DNA of 64,000 bases from an uncultured Myxococcales bacterium (lineage in GTDB: Bacteria > Myxococcota > Myxococcia > Myxococcales > Myxococcaceae), in NCBI GenBank assembly GCA_937980205.1, contig CALJKW010000015.1, positions 22,991-86,990 on the forward strand, read 5' to 3'. Every line of letters starts with the position of its first letter. The stretch's first letter is position 1. The notes under the pieces are model-generated. The model did not search any database and was not told the DNA's origin. It worked only from the letters and a program-made list of their open reading frames with translations. The translations under genes and the position numbers were made by a program. Shown one piece after another: positions 27,601-34,910 of the stretch.

Positions 27601-28110
27601 CTCTCCCTCGCCGACCTGGCCCGACAGCCGCACCTGCAGCGCTCCGTCGGCGAAGCGCGCCCCCGGCGGCTCGCTCGCCTGCGCTGCCGTCGCTCCCGCG
27701 CGCGCGAACGGAGCGACCGCGAAGTCCTGCGTCACCACGCCGCCCATCGGCAGCTCGAGCGTCGCCCCGTTGGGAGTCACCTGCGCCCCGCTCTGCAGCG
27801 TCAGCGGATCGACCTTGATGCGGTGGCGCCCCAGCACGAGGCGAACGCCGCTCGTGCCCTCGCGCTCGGGCGTGCGGCCCGGCACGTCGGCGAAGTGGTA
27901 CGCGCCGTTCGCATCGGTGACCGCCCAGAAGCCGGTCTCGAGCATCACGCGCACCCCGACGAGGCCGGGCTCGTCGGCCTGGCACCGGCCGTCTGAGTCG
28001 GTGTCGCTGCAGACGCGGCCGGCGATGGCGCCGCGATCGAGCCGCAACGGCTGAGCGACCTGCGCCTGTCCGAGCGCCACCGCGAACAGCATCGCGGCGG
28101 CGGCGCTCAC
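24607..28110 (-). CDS. Large outer-membrane protein with SdrD-like domain and predicted beta-barrel
   Basis: A 1167-residue protein with a short signal peptide (MSAAAAMLFAVALGQAQ). Residues about 25-100 form an SdrD B-like / carboxypeptidase-regulatory domain (AGRVCSDTDSDGRCQADEPGLVGVRVML, cited in parts: DTDSDGRC, DANGAYHFADVPG). Further Ig-like segments follow to about 330. The remaining roughly 800 residues are alternating beta-strand sequence of outer-membrane barrel type, ending in an aromatic residue (RAEMAY), as outer-membrane proteins often do. This domain order occurs in bacterial surface display or usher-like proteins, but the exact role is unknown. It overlaps both neighbours, so translation is coupled. 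Confidence 0.8.
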   Translation of the reverse strand: MSAAAAMLFAVALGQAQVAQPLRLDRGAIAGRVCSDTDSDGRCQADEPGLVGVRVMLETGFWAVTDANGAYHFADVPGRTPEREGTSGVRLVLGRHRIKVDPLTLQSGAQVTPNGATLELPMGGVVTQDFAVAPFARAGATAAQASEPPGARFADGALQVRLSGQVGEGETVIVGGRPAEVGGDGVYRAWVPLSVGPHRVPVQVSGKGNRTGFFVQQVDVVERGGSYMVVPRALEPMGTVTVLASAAKGRSVSVEAPPQTRVRLGEVEVAVPPSGQTTVALGESQQARVPVVLVSSEGVTVTGEVSLEPPSGLTVVGLLDVEGAFVLGAGGGFRFAGRGAGAVRGRLLGFDLAAELDLRDADLRALQNGGASSFFLPRRMAVAERALPVVDVVPQWADDSASVAPNAPESRLRVEISREGVGRLGFGTYRAWLGAGNEIGRFHRSATAAYLEARTPDDAVVGAGVRGFYAPGGVDPVGGLARVPAHDRFEATGGSLFYLSGPAVEGSEAVRVELRDGVTGLPIGERHLTRGVDYSIDPIQGRILLARPLWSFESTRTLGAGPPSNFTRPVLWVDYERPVVGPSQRTFGGEVSGRLGPVTINAGYAEQGGARLLRGSASGWLGPVLISAEVARSFDVTDISSLRWSDDGGLTFTSPAGGVMPARGYAANAFGLRARGPALFYRGSFDVSWRYREQGFFDAQHYDPITFRQLAARVEQPIGDFVIGGVFDDRWGADAHLPPSNQRIAGGFVGYERPTWGIRLEGRDATYRALDDGIEGGRVSVGLSARWAVTSWLTLRAAHRQRVWSHGAGLGAFDDTFASAGVDLKPTQDVTLAVRGGWGPVLGPQVWGNVQVRRGDEVWYGGHSLDVDAPSLGERRLASGVRRELDSGAVFVEDVSAHDITGLRLSRAVGLTQRVTEGLSISARYERGVRMPVELAPDRERDAGGVGLSFVSERARAWLRGEVRSERRPGDELLQGLAWGGGELTITQSLRATLSGTFSHTSRNRVLEARLLEGVAALAWRFEPGIVVLRYSMRRELLPPSRGGGAEYTRHLVSVLPSITLFSRLRISGGAHLQLHQVEGAPLDVQLVASLRPSFRIWSGLEVAAEVGRRSADPDGEGLTTLRGEVGFRYSGFLVAGGYTMLGYRASPMDPAATNQGRIYLRAEMAY

Positions 28111-30056
28111 GGCCGCACCTCGGCCAGCGCGAGCACCTGCGTCTCGACGTCGACGACTGCCACCGACGCGGGACCGTCGAGCCCCTGCACCTCGAAGCGC
28201 GTGCGGCCGTCAGCGACCGTCGCCGGCCCGGCGCGCCCGCGGCTGAGCTCGACGGAGACCTCGCGTCCCGGCAGCACCGCTCCGTCGCTCGACTCGACCC
28301 ACCACGTGACGGCCTTGCCCTTCACCTCGACGCGCACCACCACCGGCACCGCAGGCCCCAGCGTGAGCGGCAGGTCCGCCGGCGCCGAGCCCGGCCGGCT
28401 CGCGCGCGGGAACACGAGCCGCCCGCCTTCTCGCACGTGCAGGTCCGCGCTGAGGCCCGGCCACGCCGCGTGGCGCAGCGACAGATCGGTGTCGGCCACC
28501 GGACCGAGATCGATCACGCCCTCGGCGTCCGTGGTCACGTCGCGCGCGCCCACCTTCAGCGGCTGGGCCGGCACCGGCAGGCCGGCCAGATCCGTCACCG
28601 CGGCGAGCAGCCGCGAGCCCTCGACCCAGCACGCGATGCGCGCCGGCTCCGCCCCGACGGGGCCCCACGCGCGGACCTGGAGCGACGTGCGGCCGACGTC
28701 GACGTCGCCCGGCACGCGCCACCGCGCCGAGAGCTTCCCTCCGCCGAGCTCCTTCACGTCTTCGAGCGCTCCGACCGCCGAGACGAGCGCGAGCCGCGCG
28801 CCGGGCCGCGGGCGACCGAGCGCGTCCTTCACCACTGCCGTGACCGGCACCGAGCCGCCGAGGTGCACGAACGCCTCCGGCACCGTCACCGTCGCGCTCG
28901 CCGCGGGGCCCTGCACCAGCTGCACCTGCATGTCCTCGCGCGCGGAGATCGAGCCCTGCTTCCACACGGCCGCGAGGTCCTCTCGCCCCGAGCCGAGCTC
29001 CGCGGGCGCCACGTAGCCGAACTCGATGACGCCGTTGTCGAGCTGCCGCGGCGCCGTCGTGCGCCCGCGCGCGGCCGCGAGCGTCACCTTCGTGCTGCTG
29101 GTGATGTTGCCGTAGACGTCGGACGTCGCGCACAGCACGCGCGCGCGCGACTGGCCGTCGGCCGGCAGCTGCGTCGGGCTCACCACGCAGGCGAGCTGGT
29201 CGGTCGGCGGCAGCGCGAGATCGATCGGGTTCGAGCGCTTGTTGCCGAGGCGATCGACCGCGGTGCCGCTCGCCATGCCGTAGCCGGGAGGCACCACGAT
29301 CGGCACCTTGAACCGCCCGTCGGGCCCGGTGTGCACCGGGCCGAACTTCTTCCCTGCGATGGTGAGCGTCAGATCCGCGTTCGCCTCGGTCTTGCCCGGC
29401 AGCTCGACGGCGGCCGCGAGCGGCACGCGCAGCGCTCCGAACGCGCCGTGCACGGATTGGGGATGCGGCCAGGCCGAGAACGCGACGACGACCGCGACCT
29501 CGGGGAAGCGCGTCGCGGGCAGCACGTACCGCGCGCTGTAGACGCCAGCGCCGACCTTCTTCAGCTCCTCGATGGAGCCGACGTTCGCGCGCAGCACCGG
29601 CGGCGCCGACTCGGGGTCGGGCTGGCCTTCTGCGTTGCGCATCTCGATGGTGAGCTGCGCCGACGTGTCGCGCCCCTTCACCGGCGCGGCCGGCTCGAGC
29701 TTGAGCGTCACGCGCGCCGCCGGCGGGCCCACCGCGTAGGTGCGGCTCTCGGTCGCGTTCGCCGACTTCGCGGTGACGGTGACCTTGCGCTCGGCCCCGG
29801 GCGTGAGCGTGAACACGCGCAGCGGGCCCTCGCCTCTCTGCGGAGTCACCGTCGCGCCCGGCGCGTCGAGCTGCACGCCCTTCGCGTCGACGGTGCGCCC
29901 CGAATCGTCGATGAGCCGCACCGCGAGCTGAAAGCCGTCGGGGGACACCGTCGACTGCGGCCCGAGCAGCTCGAGCTTCTCGGCGCGCGCGGCGAGCGGC
30001 GCCAGCACCAAAGCGGCGACGAAGCGGAAGCTCGGCGGGCTCACGGCGCCGCGCAC
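28107..30056 (-). CDS. Secreted Ig-like repeat protein
   Basis: A 649-residue product with a signal peptide (hydrophobic stretch ending AARAEKLELL; probable cut after ARA). It consists of about five or six beta-sandwich, invasin/bacterial-Ig-like repeats; examples are QLPADGQSRARVLCATSDVYGN and VPVTAVVKDALGRPRPGA, phrases typical of such repeats. No anchor is seen at the C-terminus. The start is GTG at 30056 without a clear ribosome site; a second GTG lies four codons later. Its stop overlaps the start of the outer-membrane barrel gene in ATGA, and it lies 30 bases after the propeller gene. Confidence 0.8.
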   Translation of the reverse strand: MRGAVSPPSFRFVAALVLAPLAARAEKLELLGPQSTVSPDGFQLAVRLIDDSGRTVDAKGVQLDAPGATVTPQRGEGPLRVFTLTPGAERKVTVTAKSANATESRTYAVGPPAARVTLKLEPAAPVKGRDTSAQLTIEMRNAEGQPDPESAPPVLRANVGSIEELKKVGAGVYSARYVLPATRFPEVAVVVAFSAWPHPQSVHGAFGALRVPLAAAVELPGKTEANADLTLTIAGKKFGPVHTGPDGRFKVPIVVPPGYGMASGTAVDRLGNKRSNPIDLALPPTDQLACVVSPTQLPADGQSRARVLCATSDVYGNITSSTKVTLAAARGRTTAPRQLDNGVIEFGYVAPAELGSGREDLAAVWKQGSISAREDMQVQLVQGPAASATVTVPEAFVHLGGSVPVTAVVKDALGRPRPGARLALVSAVGALEDVKELGGGKLSARWRVPGDVDVGRTSLQVRAWGPVGAEPARIACWVEGSRLLAAVTDLAGLPVPAQPLKVGARDVTTDAEGVIDLGPVADTDLSLRHAAWPGLSADLHVREGGRLVFPRASRPGSAPADLPLTLGPAVPVVVRVEVKGKAVTWWVESSDGAVLPGREVSVELSRGRAGPATVADGRTRFEVQGLDGPASVAVVDVETQVLALAEVRP

Positions 30057-30086
30057 GCTACCAGAGAGAGATCGCCCGTCGTCGCG

Positions 30087-31682
30087 CTATCTGCGGCGCG
30101 ACGCGACGGACACCGGACGGCGACGCGCGAGGACCATCAGCACCAGCGCCGCGAGCAGCATGGGGGCGAGGCCACCCGTCGCCGAGCAGCCGGCCTGCGG
30201 GGCAGGCTCGGACTCGAGGTGGTGCTTGCCGTGGCCCTTCTTGCCGTGACCGTGACGATGGTCATCGTCGTCGTCATCGTCGTCGTCGTCGTGATGACCA
30301 TTGCCGTGGTGACCGTGGTCATCGTCGTCGTCGTCGCAGTCATCATCATCGTCGTCGTGATGACCGCCGCCGTTCGGCCGGCAGGCCCCCGGGTAGTCGC
30401 GCGAGTGGTTGCGCAGGTGCGAGAGCGCCGCGAAGAAGCCGATGTTGAGCGTCTGAGCGTTGTTCGGGTTGCCAGGCGGGACGTGGCAGATCGTGACCTT
30501 CAGGTGGCCATGGCCGCCGCCGGAGCCGCCCGAGCCGCCGCTGCCGCCCGAGCCGCCGCCACCACCGGAACCGCCACCGGCGCCCGAGCCCCCAGAACCG
30601 CCGGAACCGCCGCTGCCGCCGGCTCCGCCGCCGGCGCCACCACCGGTTCCCGGCAGGGTGAACGTCGTGCCGTAGATGTTGTTGTTACCGGCGGTGTCGT
30701 CATCGGCGGCCCAGACGACGCGCACGCGACCGTCAGGCAGCACGGAGACGTCGTTCAGCACCTCGTTCACCGTCGGCGTCGAAGTCACCTGGTACACGGT
30801 GTTGGTGGCGATCGAGTAGACGAAGAGGTCCGTCGCCTCACCGGGCAGGAAGCTCTCGAACGCCACGATCCCCGAGCTGATGCTCGGGTTGCGCTGAACC
30901 CCGTCGAGCTCGAGCTGGACCTCGCTGCCGCCCGTCGTCGGCACCAGGTAGATGTCGCGGCCGTCGACGCTGCCAGCGCGATCGGAGTCGAACACGATCG
31001 TGTTCTCGTCGGTGTCCGGGCTGGTCTCCTCCGCGGTCGTCGCCGAGACGACCGTCGGCGCGGACCACGTCGAGCCCACCAGGGTCGATTTCATGATGTC
31101 GCAGCCCGAGAAGCTGCCGACGCCGCACGCCTCCCAGACGACGAGGTTGCCGGCCGGCGAGACCGCGGGGCTCAGATCCTCGCGCGGCGAGACGCTCAGA
31201 TTCACCAGCGGGCTGTTCGGGGCAGACACGAGGCCCACGAAGATGTCGTTCTGCGCGCCGGGGACGGTGTTGCCGACGAACGCGACCGTGTCGCTGCCGA
31301 GCGCGGTCGCGAACGCCCGAATGCCCGACATCGGAGCGATCGCGACGGTCGTCTCGTTCGCGACGTCGAAGACCATCGCGGTGCGGGTACCGTTGTCGTC
31401 GCGCGCGAACGCGACGCGGCCGTTCTGCACGTCCGACAACGTGTCGATCGCCGTCGGGGGCCGGGGGATCGCAGCCGACGTGCTGCTGAGGAAGCTGAAG
31501 TACCGAATGGAGAGACTGCCGACGTCCGTGTACGCAGCGAAGTCGCCGCTCACGTGCGGGTCCGTCTGCTCGCCGGGGGTCACGTCGACGTCGACGCGCG
31601 TGCTGGTGATCGCACCGCCGTTGTCCGGCGTCAGCGCCATTGCGACTGCCGGCATCACCATCGCGAGAACGAAGGCCTTCAT
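30087..31682 (-). CDS. MYXO-CTERM beta-propeller protein with Asp/His-rich tract
   Basis: A 531-residue secreted protein, first in the riboswitch operon. A signal peptide (MKAFVLAMVMPAVAMA) is followed by a TolB-like propeller (about 25-355) with repeated blades such as SPAVSPAGNLVVWE and NPSISSGIVAFE. Next come a Gly/Ser linker (about 360-400) and a small Cys/His module (KVTICHVPPGNPNN to LRNHSRDYPGAC) known from many secreted proteins. Then follows a tract of Asp runs and His (about 445-490), probably metal-binding. The end is AGCSATGG, a helix and ARRRP (MYXO-CTERM). The ATG at 31682 has GAGAGG six bases before it; a TTG two codons earlier is less likely. Confidence 0.88.
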   Translation of the reverse strand: MKAFVLAMVMPAVAMALTPDNGGAITSTRVDVDVTPGEQTDPHVSGDFAAYTDVGSLSIRYFSFLSSTSAAIPRPPTAIDTLSDVQNGRVAFARDDNGTRTAMVFDVANETTVAIAPMSGIRAFATALGSDTVAFVGNTVPGAQNDIFVGLVSAPNSPLVNLSVSPREDLSPAVSPAGNLVVWEACGVGSFSGCDIMKSTLVGSTWSAPTVVSATTAEETSPDTDENTIVFDSDRAGSVDGRDIYLVPTTGGSEVQLELDGVQRNPSISSGIVAFESFLPGEATDLFVYSIATNTVYQVTSTPTVNEVLNDVSVLPDGRVRVVWAADDDTAGNNNIYGTTFTLPGTGGGAGGGAGGSGGSGGSGGSGAGGGSGGGGGSGGSGGSGGSGGGHGHLKVTICHVPPGNPNNAQTLNIGFFAALSHLRNHSRDYPGACRPNGGGHHDDDDDDCDDDDDDHGHHGNGHHDDDDDDDDDDHRHGHGKKGHGKHHLESEPAPQAGCSATGGLAPMLLAALVLMVLARRRPVSVASRRR

Positions 31683-31724
31683 CGCCAACCTCTCCCGGAC
31701 CGTTTCCCAGCGTCCGAAACGACA

Positions 31725-31866
31725 AATCCCAAGCTCCTGAACGAAGGAACCTGGGATCGAGGGCGATTCACTTCCGCCTTCCCACGGCAGTCACGGCCGG
31801 CCTTGCTTCGGGCCCCGCGGCTTTGCGCACCAGAGGTTTCCCTCTGGATTGCCCTTGTACAGGACG
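31725..31866 (-). promoter_or_regulatory. c-di-GMP-I (GEMM-I) type riboswitch with terminator-like platform
   Basis: The minus strand reads GGGCAATCC (31854-31846), a hairpin AGAGG-GAAA-CCTCT (31845-31832), GGTGCGCAAAGCC (31831-31819), GCGGGGCC, then a hairpin TGCC-GTGGGAA-GGCG further down. This follows the GEMM-I order GGGCAAACC, GAAA-capped stem, GGGACGCAAAGCC, second stem, and final hairpin with a GGG loop. After it, TCCCAGGTTCCT (31756-31745) pairs over 12 bp with AGGAGCTTGGGA (31738-31727). Two of those pairs are G-U, which only works in the minus-strand RNA. TTTGTCGTTTC follows. The layout fits a ligand-gated terminator about 45 bases before the first ATG. Whether it binds c-di-GMP or 3',3'-cGAMP cannot be read from this. 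Confidence 0.78.
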
Positions 31867-31872
31867 AAGAGA

Positions 31873-31902
31873 ATGATACGGACGCAATCGCGCGCTCCGC
31901 AA
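31873..31902 (-). promoter_or_regulatory. Promoter of the riboswitch operon
   Basis: On the minus strand TTGCGG (31902-31897) and TATCAT (31878-31873; 5 of 6 matches to the -10 consensus) are spaced 18 bases. Transcription would begin near 31866, immediately before the riboswitch aptamer, which supports both calls. Confidence 0.6.
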
Positions 31903-31912
31903 GTTCCACCCC

Positions 31913-31941
31913 TTGCGACAGATGCGCACACGCAGTTAAAA
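31913..31941 (+). promoter_or_regulatory. Candidate promoter for the tRNA gene
   Basis: TTGCGA (31913-31918), 17 bases, TTAAAA (31936-31941). This would give a leader of about 44 bases before the tRNA. The -10 match is weak. It overlaps the region of the divergent riboswitch promoter. Confidence 0.35.
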
Positions 31942-31991
31942 GGCGCGCCCCCGCTGGTCAGCATCCGGTGGGACCACAGTCACTGACGTAC

Positions 31992-32065
31992 GGCCAGGTA
32001 GCTCATCTGGTTAGAGCGGCGGTCTCATAATCCGCAGGTAGACGGTTCGAGTCCGTCCCTGGCCA
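31992..32065 (+). tRNA. tRNA with CAT anticodon (Met elongator, or Ile2)
   Basis: A 74-base cloverleaf. The acceptor GGCCAGG/CCTGGCC is perfect, the D arm is GCTC...GAGC, the anticodon loop CTCATAA gives CAT, the T arm is GACGG-TTCGAGT-CCGTC, and the discriminator is A. CCA is not encoded. The base next to the loop in the anticodon stem is a T-T mismatch. It lacks the initiator pattern of three G-C pairs beside the loop, so it is elongator Met or Ile2 (where C34 becomes lysidine); sequence alone does not decide. Confidence 0.93.
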
Positions 32066-32070
32066 TCAAG

Positions 32071-32107
32071 CAGCTCGCGGGCTTAACGGCACGCGAGCTG
32101 TTTTTTT
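32071..32107 (+). terminator. Rho-independent terminator of the tRNA gene
   Basis: CAGCTCGCG and CGCGAGCTG form a perfect 9-bp stem with a 12-base loop, followed by seven T. It begins six bases after the tRNA. Confidence 0.93.
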
Positions 32108-32182
32108 GACGGTGGATCACCGGGCCTCACAATGGGCGCACAGGTCGGTAGCGGCCTGTAGCTCTTCTAAGGGAGGCCCACA

Positions 32183-32410
32183 TTGCAGGACGTGAACGGG
32201 ATTGCGGCGCAGGTCGCGAGCGCGGCGCTGGAAGCAGACTCGGCATCGAAGAACGAGGTCGTGAGCACGCACGTGCTCGTGAGCGAGGAGCAGGTCGAAG
32301 CGCTGCGTGAGCTCTCGCGCCGCACGCGCGTCGCGCAGAGCGAGTACCTCCGCGAGGCGGTCGACGATCTGCTGACGAAGTACAGCACCGTGCTGGGGGC
32401 GAAGCGTTGA
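32183..32410 (+). CDS. Ribbon-helix-helix (CopG-like) small DNA-binding protein
   Basis: The product has 75 residues. After a 25-residue N-terminal arm, THVLVSEEQVEALRELSRR and TRVAQSEYLREAVDDLLTKY match the strand-helix-helix pattern of ribbon-helix-helix repressors (MetJ/Arc/CopG superfamily). The start is TTG at 32183 with GGGAGG seven bases before it; no ATG is available. A second small gene follows with a TTGA overlap, which resembles a two-gene toxin-antitoxin or autorepressor layout, but the second product does not look like a known toxin. Confidence 0.75.
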   Translation: MQDVNGIAAQVASAALEADSASKNEVVSTHVLVSEEQVEALRELSRRTRVAQSEYLREAVDDLLTKYSTVLGAKR

Positions 32411-32598
32411 GCCGTCGCGAGCTCCGCAACCTCTCGGGCGTGCGCCTCACCGCGAACGCCGCGCAGCTCTCGCTGAGGGATCTGCGGCTGCGTCCGCTGC
32501 GCGCGATGCCTCAGCCGCCGCAGACGACGCAGTTCGAGTCGCCGCTCGAGGACGCGCTCAGGCGCTTCCTCGACACGGTGGAAGAGCAGCAGAGCTGA
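32407..32598 (+). CDS. Small hypothetical protein downstream of the ribbon-helix-helix gene
   Basis: The product has 63 residues, with a TTG start overlapping the previous stop (TTGA). The N-terminal half is Arg/Leu-rich and the C-terminal half (SPLEDALRRFLDTVEEQQS) looks like an amphipathic acidic helix. Codon third positions are GC-rich as in neighbours, which favours a real gene. No family is recognised. It ends 12 bases before the convergent barrel gene. Confidence 0.5.
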   Translation: MSRRELRNLSGVRLTANAAQLSLRDLRLRPLRAMPQPPQTTQFESPLEDALRRFLDTVEEQQS

Positions 32599-32610
32599 GC
32601 TGCTGTCGCT

Positions 32611-34293
32611 TCAGAGCGCGACGACAAGTCGCGCTCGCCCCAGCCCGATCGGCCCCATCGTCGTGCCGTCGGCCTGGCGGAAGGCATCTCCCGGCAGGAG
32701 GATGCCGCCCTCGATCGTGCCGGTGATCTGCAGCAGGCGGTGCGGCTTCCACCGCGCCTGGATGCCGAGGTCGAGCTCGGTGCCGAGGTAATCGCCGGGC
32801 TGCGCGCCGAGATAGTTGTGCGGCGTGCCTCCCCTGACCTTCGTGCTGAACGCGTCGGTGAGCTTCGCGGTCGAGAACGCGAACAGCGGGCCGCCGTAGA
32901 GATCGAGCCAGTCGGTGAAGCCGTACTTGAGGCGCGGGAAGAGGTACCAGGCGTTGTAGACGCCGCCGCCGGTCGGCAACAGGTGCACGCCCTCGGGCGG
33001 CACGCCGGTGAGGTTCGGGTCCGCCGCGCGGAAGCCCGCGCGCGCCGACTGGTAGCCGAGCACCTGGTCGAACAGCACGAGGCCGACCTTGTAGTCGCGG
33101 TCGAAGCGGTAGCCCTCGATGCGATCGTCGTACGGGTTCTGATCGCCCGACGCGTAGCCCCAGTCGAACAGCACGGTGACGGCGCGGAAGCGGTACGACG
33201 CCTTCGCCGCGGCGCCGAACTGGCGCACCTGCGAGACCGGCGCGACGTCGGTGCGCGTCTGCGTGGTGGTGCCGAAGATGCCGACGACCTCGGCGCCGAG
33301 GTTGAGCGCGCGATCTTCGCGCTTGAAGAAGACCCACTTCGCGCCGAGGTCGACCACGAACGCGTCGGTCTCGCGGCCGCCGTCGGTGACGCCGATGGCG
33401 CGCTGCCGGCGGTAGATGAGCGTGACGCCCGCGTAGCGATCGTCGTCCGCCTTGAAGCGGACGCCCAGGATGCCCTGGAACGCGCGGTCTCCGATGGAGA
33501 AGTCGGCGTTGCTGTCTTTCCACACGAGATCGCCGGCGCCGTAGAGCTCGAGCGCGCGCCACGCACCGCCCAGCGAGAACAGCGGCCGCCCGGCGAGCAG
33601 CGCGCGGTAGACGAAGCTGCCGAAGTGCTGCTGGCCGAAGTCGCCGGCCTGCGGGTCCGCGTTGCCCGCGTTGGCGAGGATGCCGAGGTTGAAGTGGTTC
33701 GTCTGCTGCCCGATGCGGAACACCCCGCTCTTCCACCGGTACTCGAGGAACAGCTGGCGCAGCTCGATCGGCTGGAAGTTCGGCACCGGGACGCGGTCGG
33801 CGAGCAGGCCGGCCTGCGGCGGGTTGCCGATCACCGCGCCCGACGCCGCGTCGAACTCGGCGAGCGCGCCGAAGCCCTTGAAGTGCACCTCGGGCGCGAC
33901 ACGAAGACGCGTCTGGAAGGGGCGCGGCCCGACGTAGTTGCCCTGGTCGTCGACCGGCAACCAGCTGACGAGCGTCTCCGACAGCCGGAGCGCGGCGGCG
34001 ATCTTCCCCTCGATGTCGTCGGCCATCGACGGCGTGCCGGCCCCGGGAATCGGCGTGCCCGGCGGCGGAGTCAGCGCGCCGGAGTTGTTCTCGGCGATGC
34101 CCGAGGTGCCGGCGTCGGAGGCCGCCGCGGCGGCGGCGTTGCCCTCGAGACCGCTCGAGCGGACGACGTCCGACGCGGTGTTGTCGGTGTCCGCCGGCAC
34201 CGGAGTCACTGCCGGGGCGGCGCCTGTCGACCCGCCATCGGCAACCTGGGCAAGCACCAGCACAGCAACCACCGACAACGAGACAGCCGACAT
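32611..34293 (-). CDS. Outer-membrane beta-barrel protein, alginate-export/porin-like
   Basis: The product has 560 residues with a signal peptide (MSAVSLSVVAVLVLAQVA). A low-complexity Ala/Pro/Gly segment (about 25-90) leads to a predicted beta-barrel from about 105 to the end. Strand-like segments such as ELRQLFLEYRWKSGVFRIG and LYGGPLFAFSTAKLTD alternate with polar loops. RIGQQTNHFNLG recalls substrate-channel outer-membrane proteins of the alginate-export type. It is divergent from the rpsF operon. The cargo is unknown. Confidence 0.75.
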   Translation of the reverse strand: MSAVSLSVVAVLVLAQVADGGSTGAAPAVTPVPADTDNTASDVVRSSGLEGNAAAAAASDAGTSGIAENNSGALTPPPGTPIPGAGTPSMADDIEGKIAAALRLSETLVSWLPVDDQGNYVGPRPFQTRLRVAPEVHFKGFGALAEFDAASGAVIGNPPQAGLLADRVPVPNFQPIELRQLFLEYRWKSGVFRIGQQTNHFNLGILANAGNADPQAGDFGQQHFGSFVYRALLAGRPLFSLGGAWRALELYGAGDLVWKDSNADFSIGDRAFQGILGVRFKADDDRYAGVTLIYRRQRAIGVTDGGRETDAFVVDLGAKWVFFKREDRALNLGAEVVGIFGTTTQTRTDVAPVSQVRQFGAAAKASYRFRAVTVLFDWGYASGDQNPYDDRIEGYRFDRDYKVGLVLFDQVLGYQSARAGFRAADPNLTGVPPEGVHLLPTGGGVYNAWYLFPRLKYGFTDWLDLYGGPLFAFSTAKLTDAFSTKVRGGTPHNYLGAQPGDYLGTELDLGIQARWKPHRLLQITGTIEGGILLPGDAFRQADGTTMGPIGLGRARLVVAL

Positions 34294-34340
34294 GGGGCCT
34301 CTTCGAGGGGGCTACGAGGGACGCGCGGCGGATACCACGC

Positions 34341-34369
34341 TTGACTCGGCCTTGCGAGACCTCTTAAGA
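34341..34369 (+). promoter_or_regulatory. rpsF: Candidate promoter for rpsF-rpsR-rplI
   Basis: TTGACT (34341-34346), 17 bases, TTAAGA (34364-34369). The -35 box is good and the -10 poor. A GC-rich hairpin (CCCGC with GCGGG, about 34397-34422) lies in the resulting leader. In other bacteria S6-S18 binds such a leader, but the specific consensus was not verified here. Confidence 0.35.
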
Positions 34370-34439
34370 GGCCGGCCTCCCAAGCAGTACTCCCCGCTCG
34401 CGGCCCGGTCAGGCGCGGGCATAACCCAAGGGGCATCAC

Positions 34440-34910
34440 ATGGCAGCAGCAACCAGCGCAGCGAAGCTGCGCGAGTATGAAACCGTCTTTCTGGTCTCGC
34501 CCGACCTGACGGACGACAACGTCGACAAGGTGAAGGAGAAGGTTCGCGGCATCGTGAGCCGCGAAGGCGGCAAGCTCCTTCGCTTCACCATCTGGGGCAA
34601 GAAGAAGACGATGTACCCGATCGGCAAGCAGCCTCGCGCGATCTACATCCACGCTTCGTACCTCGGTCAGAGCGGCCTGGTCGCCGAAGTCGAGCGCAAC
34701 CTGCGCAACTTCGACGAGGTTCACCGCTATCTGTCGGTGAAGATCGCCGAGGACATCGACCCCGAGTCTCGGCCGGTGCAGGAAGACGTGAAGCTGGCCG
34801 GCGACGTCGACGACAAGGTCACGTTCGGCGGCGCGGAGCGCGACGCGTACCGCGGCTACGGCGATGAAGACGAGGGCATGGGCTTCGACGAAGGTGGAGA
34901 CGAGCGATGA
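34440..34910 (+). CDS. rpsF: 30S ribosomal protein S6
   Basis: The product has 156 residues; S6 is usually 95-140. The core KLREYETVFLVSPDLTDDNVDK and WGKKKTMYPIGKQPRAIYIHASYLG is clear. A C-terminal extension of about 40 residues is acidic and Gly-rich. AAGGGG lies seven bases before the ATG. It overlaps rpsR by four bases, in the conserved order rpsF-rpsR-rplI-dnaB. S6 and S18 bind as a pair in the 30S platform. Confidence 0.97.
   Translation: MAAATSAAKLREYETVFLVSPDLTDDNVDKVKEKVRGIVSREGGKLLRFTIWGKKKTMYPIGKQPRAIYIHASYLGQSGLVAEVERNLRNFDEVHRYLSVKIAEDIDPESRPVQEDVKLAGDVDDKVTFGGAERDAYRGYGDEDEGMGFDEGGDER

Noticed and set aside
24598..27996. Very long plus-strand open frame opposite the outer-membrane barrel gene
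   Set aside because: Arg/Ala/His-rich translation without domains. It is the mirror of a well-supported gene in GC-rich DNA, as are similar long frames at 40238-43060, 43871-46564 and 50418-53786.
31679..31909. Minus-strand open frame of 76 codons
   Set aside because: It runs through the riboswitch, its terminator-like hairpin and the ribosome site of the propeller gene, and has no recognisable protein features.
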